Shown in pieces: positions 32,892 through 41,741 of a stretch of DNA of 64,000 nucleotides. Position numbers and translations under genes: made by a program. Every line of letters starts with the position of its first letter. Position 1 is the first letter of the stretch. Source of the DNA: Actinopolyspora lacussalsi (GTDB taxonomy: Bacteria; Actinomycetota; Actinomycetes; Mycobacteriales; Pseudonocardiaceae); assembly GCA_030803735.1 (NCBI GenBank), contig JAURUC010000001.1, positions 1,125,501 to 1,189,500 of the forward strand, given 5' to 3'. The notes below the pieces were generated by a model, which worked only from the letters and a program-made list of their open reading frames with translations, searched no databases and had not been told where the DNA came from.

Positions 32892-34049
32892 ATGACAGCA
32901 CAACGACAGGAAGCACTACGGCAGACAGGACCACTCACCGGTTTCACCGTGGGGGTGACCGCGGCACGACGAGCCGAGGAACTGGCGACCATGCTGCGCC
33001 GTCGAGGCGCGGAGGTGCAGCACGGTCCAGCCATCCGCATCCTTCCGCTCGCCGACGACCGGGAACTGTTCGAGGCGAGTCGGAACCTGGCGGAGCGGCC
33101 GGTGGACAAGGTCGTGGTCACCACGGGTATCGGATTCCGAGGCTGGTTGGAAGCGGCGGAGGATTGGGGACTGGCAGCGGAACTGGCCCGGCACCTGAGC
33201 GAAGCCAGGTTGCTCACCAGAGGGCCCAAGTCCACCGGAGCACTGCGGGCCGCTGGTTTTCACGAGGCCTGGTGTCCCGATTCGGAAAGCAACTCGGAAA
33301 TACTGCACGGACTGCTCGAGGAAGGGGTGCGCGGGCAACGGATCGCGGTACAGCTGCACGGCCGGCGGATGCCGGAGTTCACCGACGAGTTGCGTGCGGC
33401 CGGGGCGGAGGTCATCGAGGTACCAGTGTATCGGTGGGCGGCACCGCTGGACATCGGCCCGCTGGACGGGCTGGTGGACGCCGCGGTGAACCGGCGTATC
33501 GACGCACTCGCCTTCACCAGCGCACCCGCCGTGACCAGCATGCTGGAGCTGGCCAGGCGCACCGGCAGGTGGGAGGGACTGCTCACGGCTTTCCGGGAAC
33601 ACGTCGTGGCGGCCTGTGTGGGGCCGGTCTGCGCACAACCGCTGCGGGAGATCGACGTGGCGGTGACGTTCCCGGAACGGGCCAGGCTCGGATCATTGGT
33701 GCGTTCGCTTTCGCATTCCCTGCCACAGCGGGGCGACCACCTGCGAATCGGCGGCCGGGAGATAGAGCTGCGCGGACAGGCGGTGCTCGTCGACGGCGAG
33801 CTACGCCCCGTGTCGCCGGTCCCGATGGCGCTGCTGCGCAAACTCGCCGAGCACCCCGGAAGAGTGGTGTCTCGCGAGGAGCTGGTGACAGCGTTGCCCA
33901 ACGGTGGCGAGGAGCACGCCGTCGAGACAGCGATCGGCAGGTTACGAACCGCGCTGGGGAGGAGACGATTGGTGCAGACCGTGGTCAAACGGGGCTACCG
34001 GCTCGGGATGGACAGCTCGGAGATGCTCGGGGCACGCCCGCCGTCCTGA
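32892..34049 (+). CDS. nnaR: Uroporphyrinogen-III synthase / winged-helix regulator (NnaR-like)
   Basis: A 385-residue fusion. Residues ~15-275 form a HemD-type uroporphyrinogen-III synthase fold (GVTAARRAEELATMLRRRGAEV, VDKVVVTTGIGFRGW, RGPKSTGALRAAGF, DALAFTSAPAVTSMLELA, ACVGPVCAQPLREIDV). Residues ~290-375 form an OmpR/PhoB-type winged helix (VSPVPMALLRKLAEHPGRVVSREELVTALP, VETAIGRLRTALGRRRLVQTVVKRGYRL). NnaR proteins of this layout co-activate nitrate/nitrite assimilation genes with GlnR in streptomycetes; whether the HemD domain is catalytic or a ligand sensor is unsettled. Position after narK supports the nitrate role. The ribosome-binding site is weak. Confidence 0.85.
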   Translation: MTAQRQEALRQTGPLTGFTVGVTAARRAEELATMLRRRGAEVQHGPAIRILPLADDRELFEASRNLAERPVDKVVVTTGIGFRGWLEAAEDWGLAAELARHLSEARLLTRGPKSTGALRAAGFHEAWCPDSESNSEILHGLLEEGVRGQRIAVQLHGRRMPEFTDELRAAGAEVIEVPVYRWAAPLDIGPLDGLVDAAVNRRIDALAFTSAPAVTSMLELARRTGRWEGLLTAFREHVVAACVGPVCAQPLREIDVAVTFPERARLGSLVRSLSHSLPQRGDHLRIGGREIELRGQAVLVDGELRPVSPVPMALLRKLAEHPGRVVSREELVTALPNGGEEHAVETAIGRLRTALGRRRLVQTVVKRGYRLGMDSSEMLGARPPS

Positions 34050-34230
34050 AGCGGGTATCACGACGCACCACCTGTTCCATGAGGAACACCCCATACCGCC
34101 CGGGAGCGGGGCAGGCCGGACCGTCGCGACTGGGGCTCGGAACTCCACAGTAGATACGGGGCGGAGACAACTCCGATCGATCGAGCCGTTCGTTACTGTG
34201 AACGGACCAGTCAACAGCTCCGAACGGCCG

Positions 34231-34263
34231 ACAAACTTTGTTCTCAACACAGCAAAAGTTTGT
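34231..34263. promoter_or_regulatory. Inverted repeat upstream of the ROK regulator
   Basis: ACAAACTTT (34231-34239) and AAAGTTTGT (34255-34263), exact 9-bp arms spaced so the half-sites are ~24 bp apart, ~90 nt before the ROK start. AT-rich against a GC-rich background. Candidate operator for ROK autoregulation. The rest of 34050-34354 holds no gene. Confidence 0.45.
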
Positions 34264-34354
34264 TCAAAAGCGGCACTAGTATTGCCACATCCCGTGAAAC
34301 GTGATTAACGTCTCACCTCGCCTGGAGAGCAATCCGGACACGGGAGGAGAAACG

Positions 34355-35563
34355 GTGCCGCGTATCGCATCACGCCCGGAAAACCCCCAGCAGGGACGAC
34401 TGCTGCGGCTGCTGCGGGACAGTGGGCCGCACTCCCGAGCGGAACTGGGCGAGGCACTCAAGCTCTCCCGGTCGAAACTGGCCCACGAGGTCGACCGGCT
34501 CACGGAACTGGAATTCGTGGAGAGCGGCGGATTCGCCGCATCCCGAGGCGGACGCCGTTCCTCGATCGTCCGGCTGTCGAAGCATCTTCGATTCGTCGGC
34601 GTGGACATCGGCGCGACCTCCGTCGATGTCGCCATCACCGACGGACAGCTCGATGTTCTCGGGCACAGCAATGCCGAGATCGGAGTCCACAACGGCCCCG
34701 ACACCGTGTTGGACACCGCGCTCGACCTGCTGAGCAAGCTACGTGCGGACGGCACCGCCCCGGACATCCACGGTGCCGGTGTCGGCATCCCCGGACCGGT
34801 GAGTTTCCGCGACGGAGCTCCGGTAGCTCCACCGATCATGCCGGGCTGGGACCAGTACCCGGTCCGCGAGACGATGAGCCAGGCTCTCGGCGTGCCGGTA
34901 CAGGTGGACAACGACGTCAACCTGATGGCTCTCGGTGAGCTGCACGCGGGCGTGGCCCGCTCCGTCGACGACTTCCTGTTGGTCAAGATAGGCACCGGCA
35001 TCGGATGCGGCATCGTCGTCGGTGGTGAGCTGCATCGGGGGGTCTCGGGCAGCGCGGGCGACATCGGTCATATCCAGATCGAGGAGAACGGGCCGCCCTG
35101 CGCCTGTGGAAACAGCGGCTGTCTGGAGGCCTACGCGAGCGGAACAGCGCTGGCCCGGGACGCGATGGCCGCGGCACGGGCCGGTAAGTCCCCACGGCTG
35201 GCCGAGCTGTTCGAGAAGTCGGGGGCACTCTCGGCCGCCGACGTCACCGACGCCGTCTCGGTGGGCGATCCCGCAGCGGTACAGCTACTGCGCAGCGGTG
35301 GGCATCGCGTGGGACAGGTGCTGGCCAGTCTGGTCAGCTTCTTCAACCCCGGGCTGGTGGTCGTGGCCGGCGGTGTGGCGGGCGCGGGCCACTCCCTGCT
35401 GGCCGAGATGCGCAGCGCTGTCTATCGCAGGTCGTTACCACTGGCCACGGGCAACCTGCCGATCGTGCTGTCCGAACTGGCCGCGGCGGCCGGAGTGGTC
35501 GGCGGTGCGAGGTTGATCAGCGACCAGGTCCTGTCCGTACCGCGTGGCATCGAGGAACGTTAG
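34355..35563 (+). CDS. ROK family transcriptional regulator (NagC/XylR-like)
   Basis: A 402-residue regulator with an N-terminal winged helix (GRLLRLLRDSGPHSRAELGEALKLSRSKLAHEVDRL) and a C-terminal ROK/ASKHA sugar-binding domain. FVGVDIGATSVDVAITD is the phosphate-1 loop, GVGIPGPVSF and NDVNLMALGE surround the substrate pocket, GTGIGCGIVVGGELHRG is the phosphate-2 loop, and CACGNSGCLEAYAS is the ROK zinc site. It starts with GTG at 34355 after GGGAGGAGA, preferred over GTG at 34301, which lacks a site. It lies 120 nt ahead of the ABC operon on the same strand and so probably controls it in response to a sugar or cyclitol. Confidence 0.9.
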   Translation: MPRIASRPENPQQGRLLRLLRDSGPHSRAELGEALKLSRSKLAHEVDRLTELEFVESGGFAASRGGRRSSIVRLSKHLRFVGVDIGATSVDVAITDGQLDVLGHSNAEIGVHNGPDTVLDTALDLLSKLRADGTAPDIHGAGVGIPGPVSFRDGAPVAPPIMPGWDQYPVRETMSQALGVPVQVDNDVNLMALGELHAGVARSVDDFLLVKIGTGIGCGIVVGGELHRGVSGSAGDIGHIQIEENGPPCACGNSGCLEAYASGTALARDAMAAARAGKSPRLAELFEKSGALSAADVTDAVSVGDPAAVQLLRSGGHRVGQVLASLVSFFNPGLVVVAGGVAGAGHSLLAEMRSAVYRRSLPLATGNLPIVLSELAAAAGVVGGARLISDQVLSVPRGIEER

Positions 35564-35683
35564 GGGCACTGTGACGATGATCAGCTTCACCAGGTGTTGT
35601 GCACCACCTCCCGCCGGAGCCGTCACTCGATTCGGCATCACCTCGCGTCTCCCCGACGCACGACGGTTCGAGGAGTCTAGCGA

Positions 35684-37195
35684 ATGAGTACGACCCTGCT
35701 TCAAATGCGCGGAATAGTGAAAACTTTTCCCGGCGTGCGTGCGCTGGACGGGGTGGACCTCGAGGTGCGAACCGGCGAGGTGCACTGTCTGCTCGGACAG
35801 AACGGCGCGGGCAAATCGACATTGATCAAAGTGCTCGCGGGAGCACAACGGCCCGATGAGGGAACCATCGAGTGGGGTGGCAACACGGTCTCGGCCCGGA
35901 GCCCCGCCGCGGCGATGAAACTCGGTATCGCCACGATCTACCAGGAGCTGGACCTGGTCGACGGCCTGTCGGTCGCCGAGAACATCTTCCTCGGTCACGA
36001 GCCGACCACTGTCGGCTTCGCACGACGCGTTGAGATGCGGCGAAACGCTCGGCGGCTGCTCGAAAGACTCGGTCACGGCGAGATCGACCCGGCACGAGAG
36101 GTCGGTGAACTGTCATCGGCGAGCAAACAACTCGTCAGCATGGCACGCGCGCTCTCCCTCGACGCGAGGTTGATCGTCATGGACGAGCCGTCGGCCGTGC
36201 TCGCCCACGACGAGATCTCGGGCCTGTTCCGGGTGATCGAGGAGCTCACCAGGCAGGGAATCTCGATCGTCTACATCTCACACCGGCTGGACGAGATCCG
36301 TGAGATCGGCGACCGCATCACCGTGCTCAAGGACGGCCGGACGGTGGCCGAGGGCCTTCCTGCGGCCGACACCCCCACGGAACGGGTCGTGTCGCTGATG
36401 ACGGGGCGGAGTATGGTCTCCGCCTTCCCGGAACGTAACTCCGTGAGCGCTCCCGATCGGCAGAGCGAACTGCTCCGGGTGGCGGAGCTGAGCCGCACCG
36501 GTGAGTTCGAGGACATCTCGTTCACGGTGCGCGGTGGCGAGATCGTGGGAATAGCCGGACTCGTGGGCTCGGGGCGTTCGGAAATCCTGCAGACCGTCTA
36601 CGGGGCGCGCAAACCCCGTAACGGAGGGGTGGAACTCGACGGTGGACGTCTCCCACCGGGCAATGTACGAGCCGCCGTACGTGCCGGGATGGGGCTTGCT
36701 CCGGAAGAACGCAAGAGTCAGGCCCTGGTTCCGTACGAGTCGATCGCGCACAACATCTCGCTGGCCGCTCTGGGGCGCTACGCCCGGCTGGGCTGGGTGG
36801 ACAGAACCGGGGAACAAGCCGCTGCCGAGGAAGTAACCACCGCGCTGCGCCTCCAGCCATCGGACACGAAACAACCGGTACGAGTGTTGTCCGGGGGAAA
36901 CCAGCAAAAGGCCGTGGTGGCTCGATGGTTGCTGACCGACTGCAGGGTGCTGTTGCTGGACGAGCCCACCCGAGGTGTGGACGTGGGCGCCAAGGCCGAG
37001 ATCTACGCGTTGGTGCGTGAGCTGGCCGACTCCGGGGTGGGAGTGCTGCTGGTTTCCAGTGAGATACCCGAGGTTCTCGGTCTTTCGGATCGCGTCCTGG
37101 TGCTTCGCGAGGGACGAATCGTTCGGGAGTCCCCCGCCGACGAGATCGACGAGGCCGAAGTGCTCGATCTGTTCATCGAAGGGAGTGCCGCGTGA
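35684..37195 (+). CDS. Ribose-type sugar ABC transporter ATPase (two ABC domains)
   Basis: A 503-residue CUT2-class ATPase. First domain: LLGQNGAGKSTLIKVLAG (Walker A), GELSSASKQLVSMARAL (signature, degenerate as usual), RLIVMDEPSAVLAHDE (Walker B). Second domain: GIAGLVGSGRSEILQTVYGA (altered Walker A typical of RbsA/XylG), LSGGNQQKAVVARWLL and RVLLLDEPTRGVDVGAKAEIY. It energises import of monosaccharides or cyclitols with the permease and binding protein that follow. Its stop overlaps the permease GTG start (GTGA). Confidence 0.93.
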   Translation: MSTTLLQMRGIVKTFPGVRALDGVDLEVRTGEVHCLLGQNGAGKSTLIKVLAGAQRPDEGTIEWGGNTVSARSPAAAMKLGIATIYQELDLVDGLSVAENIFLGHEPTTVGFARRVEMRRNARRLLERLGHGEIDPAREVGELSSASKQLVSMARALSLDARLIVMDEPSAVLAHDEISGLFRVIEELTRQGISIVYISHRLDEIREIGDRITVLKDGRTVAEGLPAADTPTERVVSLMTGRSMVSAFPERNSVSAPDRQSELLRVAELSRTGEFEDISFTVRGGEIVGIAGLVGSGRSEILQTVYGARKPRNGGVELDGGRLPPGNVRAAVRAGMGLAPEERKSQALVPYESIAHNISLAALGRYARLGWVDRTGEQAAAEEVTTALRLQPSDTKQPVRVLSGGNQQKAVVARWLLTDCRVLLLDEPTRGVDVGAKAEIYALVRELADSGVGVLLVSSEIPEVLGLSDRVLVLREGRIVRESPADEIDEAEVLDLFIEGSAA

Positions 37196-38223
37196 CGGAG
37201 CAATCGCAGACCGACACGGTGCCGGCGTCGGAATCACGGTCCGCCACAGCCGCGGCGCCGAGAACGAGAAGCGCTCGCGCGAGATTCTCGGACGGTAATC
37301 AGCGGCAGATTCTCGGACTGTTGGCCGTACTGGTGATTCTGATCGCGGTGGGCAGTTTCACCACGGACAACTTCTTCGAGGTATCCAATCTGGTGCTGCT
37401 GCTGAGTCAGGCGTCGATCATCGGCGTGCTGTCGATCGGGATGACCTTCGTGATCATCAGCGGTGGTATCGACCTGTCGGTGGGCGCGATCATCGCCCTG
37501 GCCTCGGTGTGGGCCACGACGGGAGCCACCCAGGAGTTCGGGCTGTGGGGGATGCTGTTCACCGCGGTCGTCGTGGCCGGAGTGTGCGGTCTCATCAACG
37601 GTGTGTTGATCGCCTACGGCGGTCTCGTGTCGCTGATCGTGACGATCGCGGGCCTGGCCAGTTACCGCGGCATGGCCACCCTCATCTCGGGAGGACAGCC
37701 ACAGGTCGTACGGGTGGACGGATTCGGTGCCATCGCCACGACGGAGTTCCTGGGCATCCCGCTGCTCGTCTACATGTTCGCCGCCACCGTGGTCCTCGGA
37801 TGGTTACTACTGAACCGGACGACGTTCGGGAGGCACGTGTTCGCCGTCGGTGGTAACGCGGAGGCAGCCAGGCTCGCCGGTATCGATGTACGTCGAATTC
37901 GCACGATCGTGTTCGTACTGTCCGGGCTGTGCTGCGCCGTCGCGGCGATCATGCTCACGGCCCGCACCGCCACCGGAGCCAGCACCCACGGCAATCTCTA
38001 CGAACTCGACGCCATCGCGGCGGTGATTCTCGGCGGCACGCTGCTTTCCGGCGGCCGCGGCACACTGATCGGTTCGATTCTGGGGGTGGTCGTGTTCACC
38101 ACCGTCAACAACATCTTCGTGCTGAACAACCTGTCCACTCCGATCCAGCAGATAGCCAAGGGCGTGATCATCGTGATCGCCGTGCTGCTGCAACGCCGTG
38201 CCAACAAGGAATCGGCCGGTTGA
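37192..38223 (+). CDS. Ribose/xylose-type ABC transporter permease
   Basis: A 343-residue permease of the RbsC/BPD_transp_2 family with about ten helices. GVLSIGMTFVIISGGIDLSVGAIIALASV is the family signature in the first half; FAVGGNAEAARLAGIDVRRIR is the conserved cytoplasmic loop that docks to the ATPase; LDAIAAVILGGTLLSGGRGTLIGSILG near the end is also diagnostic. Starts with GTG at 37192, overlapping the ATPase stop. The N-terminal ~35 residues are a polar extension. Confidence 0.92.
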   Translation: MTEQSQTDTVPASESRSATAAAPRTRSARARFSDGNQRQILGLLAVLVILIAVGSFTTDNFFEVSNLVLLLSQASIIGVLSIGMTFVIISGGIDLSVGAIIALASVWATTGATQEFGLWGMLFTAVVVAGVCGLINGVLIAYGGLVSLIVTIAGLASYRGMATLISGGQPQVVRVDGFGAIATTEFLGIPLLVYMFAATVVLGWLLLNRTTFGRHVFAVGGNAEAARLAGIDVRRIRTIVFVLSGLCCAVAAIMLTARTATGASTHGNLYELDAIAAVILGGTLLSGGRGTLIGSILGVVVFTTVNNIFVLNNLSTPIQQIAKGVIIVIAVLLQRRANKESAG

Positions 38224-38279
38224 AACCGGGGGGATTCCTGACCAGACCGTGCAGTACCCGTCGTCGAAGGAGCATCGAC

Positions 38280-39344
38280 ATGTCGAAGTGGGACAGTTCA
38301 GCGACGCAACGCCGCCGTTTCCTGATGGGAGGGGCCGCCGTGGGAGCGGGCGCGCTGCTCACCGCCTGCACCGGAAGCGGCAGCGGCGAGTCCGACGGCG
38401 CCAACCAGCTCGTCGGCCAACAGCAGGGTGACAACTCGCAACCCGGCGAAACCGTCACGATCGGACTGTCCATCCCCTCCGACGATCACGGTTGGATGGG
38501 TGCCATCGGCGCGAACGCCACCGCCCAGGCCGAGAGCTTCGAGGACGTCAAGTTGGAGGCCACGGAAGGCACCAACGATGTGAACCGTCAGATATCACAG
38601 GTCAAGACGCTGATCAACAAAAAGGTCGATGTACTGGCGATCCTACCGTTCAACGGTGAATCGCTGACCCAGGTGGCGGAACAGGCGATGCGGGCGAACA
38701 TCCCGGTGGTCAACATCGACCGCGTCTTCGCGTCGAAGCTGGCCTATCGCACCTGGATCGGCGGGGACAACTACGGCATGGGGGTCAACGCGGCCAACTT
38801 CATCGCCGATCGTCTCGAGCAGCAGGGCGTCGAGAACCCGGTGATCGTCGAGATCGCGGGCATCGACAACCTGGAACTGACCCGCGAGCGCAGCAGGGGA
38901 TTCGCGGAAGCGCTCAAGTCACGGGGGTTGAGCGTGACGATGAGTCAGAGCGCCGAGTTCACCCCGCAGTCCGGTCGTCAGGTCATGGGAAACGTGTTGC
39001 AGGCCAGGAACAACATAGACGCGGTCTGGAACCACGACGACAACCAGGGGGTCGGGGTACTGGCCGCGATCGAGCAGGCCAACCGGGGCGACGAGTTCTT
39101 CATGGTGGGCGGCGCCGGTTCGAAGGTGATGATGGAACACATCAAGGCAGGTGACGGCCCTATGGCCGCCACCGTGTCGTACCCGCCGACCATGTCCGCC
39201 TCGGCCGTCAACATGGCCAGGCTCATCGCACAGCAGCGCAGCGTGTCGGGACTGGTGGAAAGTGCCGTGCCCAGTGAGATCACGCTGCACTCGGCGACCG
39301 TCACCAAGGACAACGTCGACGAATACCTGAAAACGGCGTTCTGA
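38280..39344 (+). CDS. Sugar-binding lipoprotein of the ribose-type ABC importer
   Basis: A 354-residue periplasmic-binding-protein type 1 protein. RRRFLMGGAAVGAGALLTAC combines a twin-arginine-like start with a lipobox (LTAC), followed by a Gly/Ser linker. The binding domain shows TVTIGLSIPSDDHGWMGAIGANA, KKVDVLAILPFNGESLTQVAEQAMRANIPVVNIDRVF and GVGVLAAIEQANRGDEFFMVGGAG. Ligand unknown; the fold takes aldoses, ribitol-like polyols or inositols. Start at 38280 has AAGGAG upstream. It follows the permease by 56 nt in the same operon. Confidence 0.9.
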   Translation: MSKWDSSATQRRRFLMGGAAVGAGALLTACTGSGSGESDGANQLVGQQQGDNSQPGETVTIGLSIPSDDHGWMGAIGANATAQAESFEDVKLEATEGTNDVNRQISQVKTLINKKVDVLAILPFNGESLTQVAEQAMRANIPVVNIDRVFASKLAYRTWIGGDNYGMGVNAANFIADRLEQQGVENPVIVEIAGIDNLELTRERSRGFAEALKSRGLSVTMSQSAEFTPQSGRQVMGNVLQARNNIDAVWNHDDNQGVGVLAAIEQANRGDEFFMVGGAGSKVMMEHIKAGDGPMAATVSYPPTMSASAVNMARLIAQQRSVSGLVESAVPSEITLHSATVTKDNVDEYLKTAF

Positions 39345-39452
39345 GCGAGCCGAGAACAGCCACGAGCAGCGGACACACCTTCCGGGGCACCGAACGAAGA
39401 GGTGCTCCCCGTGAAGCGGGACGAGCCACACACAGAAAGGTGACCGTGACCG

Positions 39453-40616
39453 ATGACGGAAAACGACCGACTGGGCGTCGGGATGGTGGGGTACTCGTTC
39501 ATGGGAGCGGCCCACTCACAGGCCTGGCGTACCGTCGGCCGGGTCTTCGACACACGCGTACAGCCCGTGATGGCCGCGTTGTGCGGGCGTCGAGCGGACA
39601 ACACGGCAGCAGCCGCCGAACGCCTCGGATGGGCCGCGGTCGAAACCGACTGGGAGAAACTGATCGAACGTCGGGACGTGGCGCTGGTCGACATCTGCAC
39701 CCCTGGTGACACCCACCCCGAGATAGCGATCGCCGCGTTGGAAGCGGGCAAACACGTACTCTGCGAAAAACCGCTGGCGAACTCCGTCGCGGAAGCGAGC
39801 GCGATGACCGATGCCGCTCGAAGGGCACGGGAACGCGGTGTACGCAGCATGGTGGGATTCAACTACCGCAGGGTTCCGGCGCTGGCCCTGGCTCGGCGGA
39901 TGGTGGCCGACGGCCGAATCGGCACGATCCGGCACGTACGCGCCCAGTACCTGCAGGACTTCATCGTGGACCCGGAATCTCCCATGATGTGGCGCCTCGA
40001 CCGAGAGCGGGCCGGCTCGGGTGCGCTGGGTGACATCGGCGCCCACATTGTCGACCTGACCCGGTTCGTCACGGGGCAGAACATCACTGGCGTGTCCGGA
40101 ATCACGCAGACATTCGTTCCCGAACGTCCACTCGACGACGGCAGCGGCTCCTACGGAGAGGTCACCGTGGACGACGCGGCGGCGTTCCTCGCACGGCTGG
40201 ACGGTGGCGGAATGGCCACCTTCGAGGCCACCCGGTTCGCGACCGGGCGCAAGAACGCCATGCGGCTGGAACTCAACGGCTCAGCGGGCAGTCTGGCCTT
40301 CGACTTCGAGTCGATGAACGAGCTGCTGTTCCACGACCACACCGAGGACGAGTCCACAGCCGGCTTCCGCAGGATACTGGCCACCGAACCGGACCACCCC
40401 TACATGCACGCGTGGTGGCCACCGGGTCACGGACTCGGGTACGAGCACACCTTCACGCATCAGATGCGGGACCTGCTCGAAGCCGTCGGCACCGACGGCG
40501 ATCCCGAGCCTTCGTTCGCCGACGGCCTCGCGGTGCAACACGTGCTGGCGGCCGTCGAGCACAGCTCGAGCAATCAGAGCGTGTGGACGGAGGTCCCCCG
40601 GCAGAACGAGTCGTGA
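39453..40616 (+). CDS. Gfo/Idh/MocA family oxidoreductase
   Basis: A 387-residue NAD(P)-dependent dehydrogenase of the glucose-fructose oxidoreductase / inositol dehydrogenase family. GVGMVGYSFMGAAHSQAWRT is the dinucleotide fold, DICTPGDTHPEIAIAALEAGKHVLCEKPLANS contains the EKP motif with the catalytic Lys, and GDIGAHIVDLTRFVTG carries the conserved DxxxH substrate residues. Substrates in the family include inositols, glucose and 3-keto sugars. Between the importer and a TIM-barrel isomerase it probably starts processing of the imported sugar or cyclitol. Confidence 0.9.
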   Translation: MTENDRLGVGMVGYSFMGAAHSQAWRTVGRVFDTRVQPVMAALCGRRADNTAAAAERLGWAAVETDWEKLIERRDVALVDICTPGDTHPEIAIAALEAGKHVLCEKPLANSVAEASAMTDAARRARERGVRSMVGFNYRRVPALALARRMVADGRIGTIRHVRAQYLQDFIVDPESPMMWRLDRERAGSGALGDIGAHIVDLTRFVTGQNITGVSGITQTFVPERPLDDGSGSYGEVTVDDAAAFLARLDGGGMATFEATRFATGRKNAMRLELNGSAGSLAFDFESMNELLFHDHTEDESTAGFRRILATEPDHPYMHAWWPPGHGLGYEHTFTHQMRDLLEAVGTDGDPEPSFADGLAVQHVLAAVEHSSSNQSVWTEVPRQNES

Positions 40617-40644
40617 ATCACCTTCGAGCACGAAAGGATCGGTC

Positions 40645-41514
40645 ATGCGGGAGTTCACGAACAACGGCAGACGTGCTTTTCTCCGCGGTGCGGGTGCGGC
40701 GGCGCTGGCGGTGGGAGCCTCGACCGTGGGAGCGCGAACGGCGTTCGCGGGAGCGGAGTGGGGCCACGGGCCGCACATACCGCGGAGCAGGATCGGAATC
40801 CAGCTCTACACCATGCGCGACATGATGAGCGAGTCGGTGTCCGACACGCTCTCGTTCCTGGCCGAGGTCGGTTACTCGGAGGTGGAGTTCGCCGGACTGT
40901 ACGACCACACACCGGAACAAGCGCGCGATCTGCTGCGAGAGCTGCGGCTCCGGAGCCCCGCAGCCCACGAGGACATCCCCACCGAACAGGACGAGCTGGA
41001 ACAGCTACTGGACCGGGCCAGGACGCTGGGACAGCGCTGGATAGTACTTCCCTGGTTCTCCGCAGATGACCTGGCCTCGTACCACCGGCTGGCCGAACGG
41101 CTGAACTGGGCCGGTGATCTGGCACGCAGGCACGGTGTCCGAATCGGGTACCACAACCACGCCCACGAGTTCGAGAAGTTGGAAGGCAAGCGTCCGTACG
41201 ACGTCCTGCTGGAAGAGACCGACCGGCATCTGGTCGACTTCGAAGTGGACCTCTACTGGGTGATCAAGGCGGGCGTCGACCCCCTGGAACTGTTCGAACG
41301 GGCCCCTCGCAGATTTCCACTCGCGCACATCAAGGGAATGGCCCAGGACGGTTCGTTCGCCGACCTGGGCGAGGGTGTCATCGACTACGAACGCATTCTC
41401 GCGGCGGGGAAGCACGCCGGAATACGCCACTTCCTCGTGGAACGCGACGACCAACCGCACCCGAGGGAAACCGCGAGGGAGGGATACCACTACCTTCGAC
41501 GTCTCGGATGCTGA
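40645..41514 (+). CDS. Tat-exported xylose-isomerase-like TIM-barrel protein
   Basis: A 289-residue sugar-phosphate isomerase/epimerase-type TIM barrel with an N-terminal Tat signal (NGRRAFLRGAGAAALAVGAS...AFAG). IGIQLYTMRDMM, YSEVEFAGLYDHTPEQ, GVRIGYHNHAHEFE, VDFEVDLYWVIKAGVDP and FPLAHIKGMAQDGSF are the barrel strands with the Glu/Asp/His metal ligands. Exported members often accompany ThuA and DUF1080 proteins in sugar-degrading loci, and the next gene encodes exactly that. Reaction unknown; 3-keto-sugar or inosose conversion is plausible. It lies 28 nt after the dehydrogenase gene. Confidence 0.85.
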   Translation: MREFTNNGRRAFLRGAGAAALAVGASTVGARTAFAGAEWGHGPHIPRSRIGIQLYTMRDMMSESVSDTLSFLAEVGYSEVEFAGLYDHTPEQARDLLRELRLRSPAAHEDIPTEQDELEQLLDRARTLGQRWIVLPWFSADDLASYHRLAERLNWAGDLARRHGVRIGYHNHAHEFEKLEGKRPYDVLLEETDRHLVDFEVDLYWVIKAGVDPLELFERAPRRFPLAHIKGMAQDGSFADLGEGVIDYERILAAGKHAGIRHFLVERDDQPHPRETAREGYHYLRRLGC

Positions 41515-41530
41515 GCACGATCCGAGATTT

Positions 41531-41548
41531 CGATCGAGCGCTCGATCG
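41531..41548. promoter_or_regulatory. Perfect 18-bp palindrome upstream of the ThuA multidomain gene
   Basis: CGATCGAGCGCTCGATCG is an exact 18-bp dyad ~195 nt before the GTG start. Its core GAGCGCTC equals the centre of the CebR box but the flanks differ, so it may be bound by another LacI/ROK-type regulator. Confidence 0.5.
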
Positions 41549-41741
41549 AGTTGTTCCGTCGGATCCGTCATACCCGTGAAGCCGGTCAACCGGATTCCTC
41601 GCTCCTCGCGACGGTCCGGCATCGCCCCGGAACGAGAATCGGGAACCGGCCGTATCGGAAATGCCGATTCCGGTAAAGAAAATCTGTCGCGCAACCAGTA
41701 TTCGAAACCGAAGCAGCATGCTGTCTACAGAGGGAGACACC

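Noticed and set aside
36442..36455. CebR-like 14-mer CGTGAGCGCTCCCG
   Set aside because: It lies in the middle of the ribose-type ATPase coding sequence, far from any start, and is explained by codon choice.
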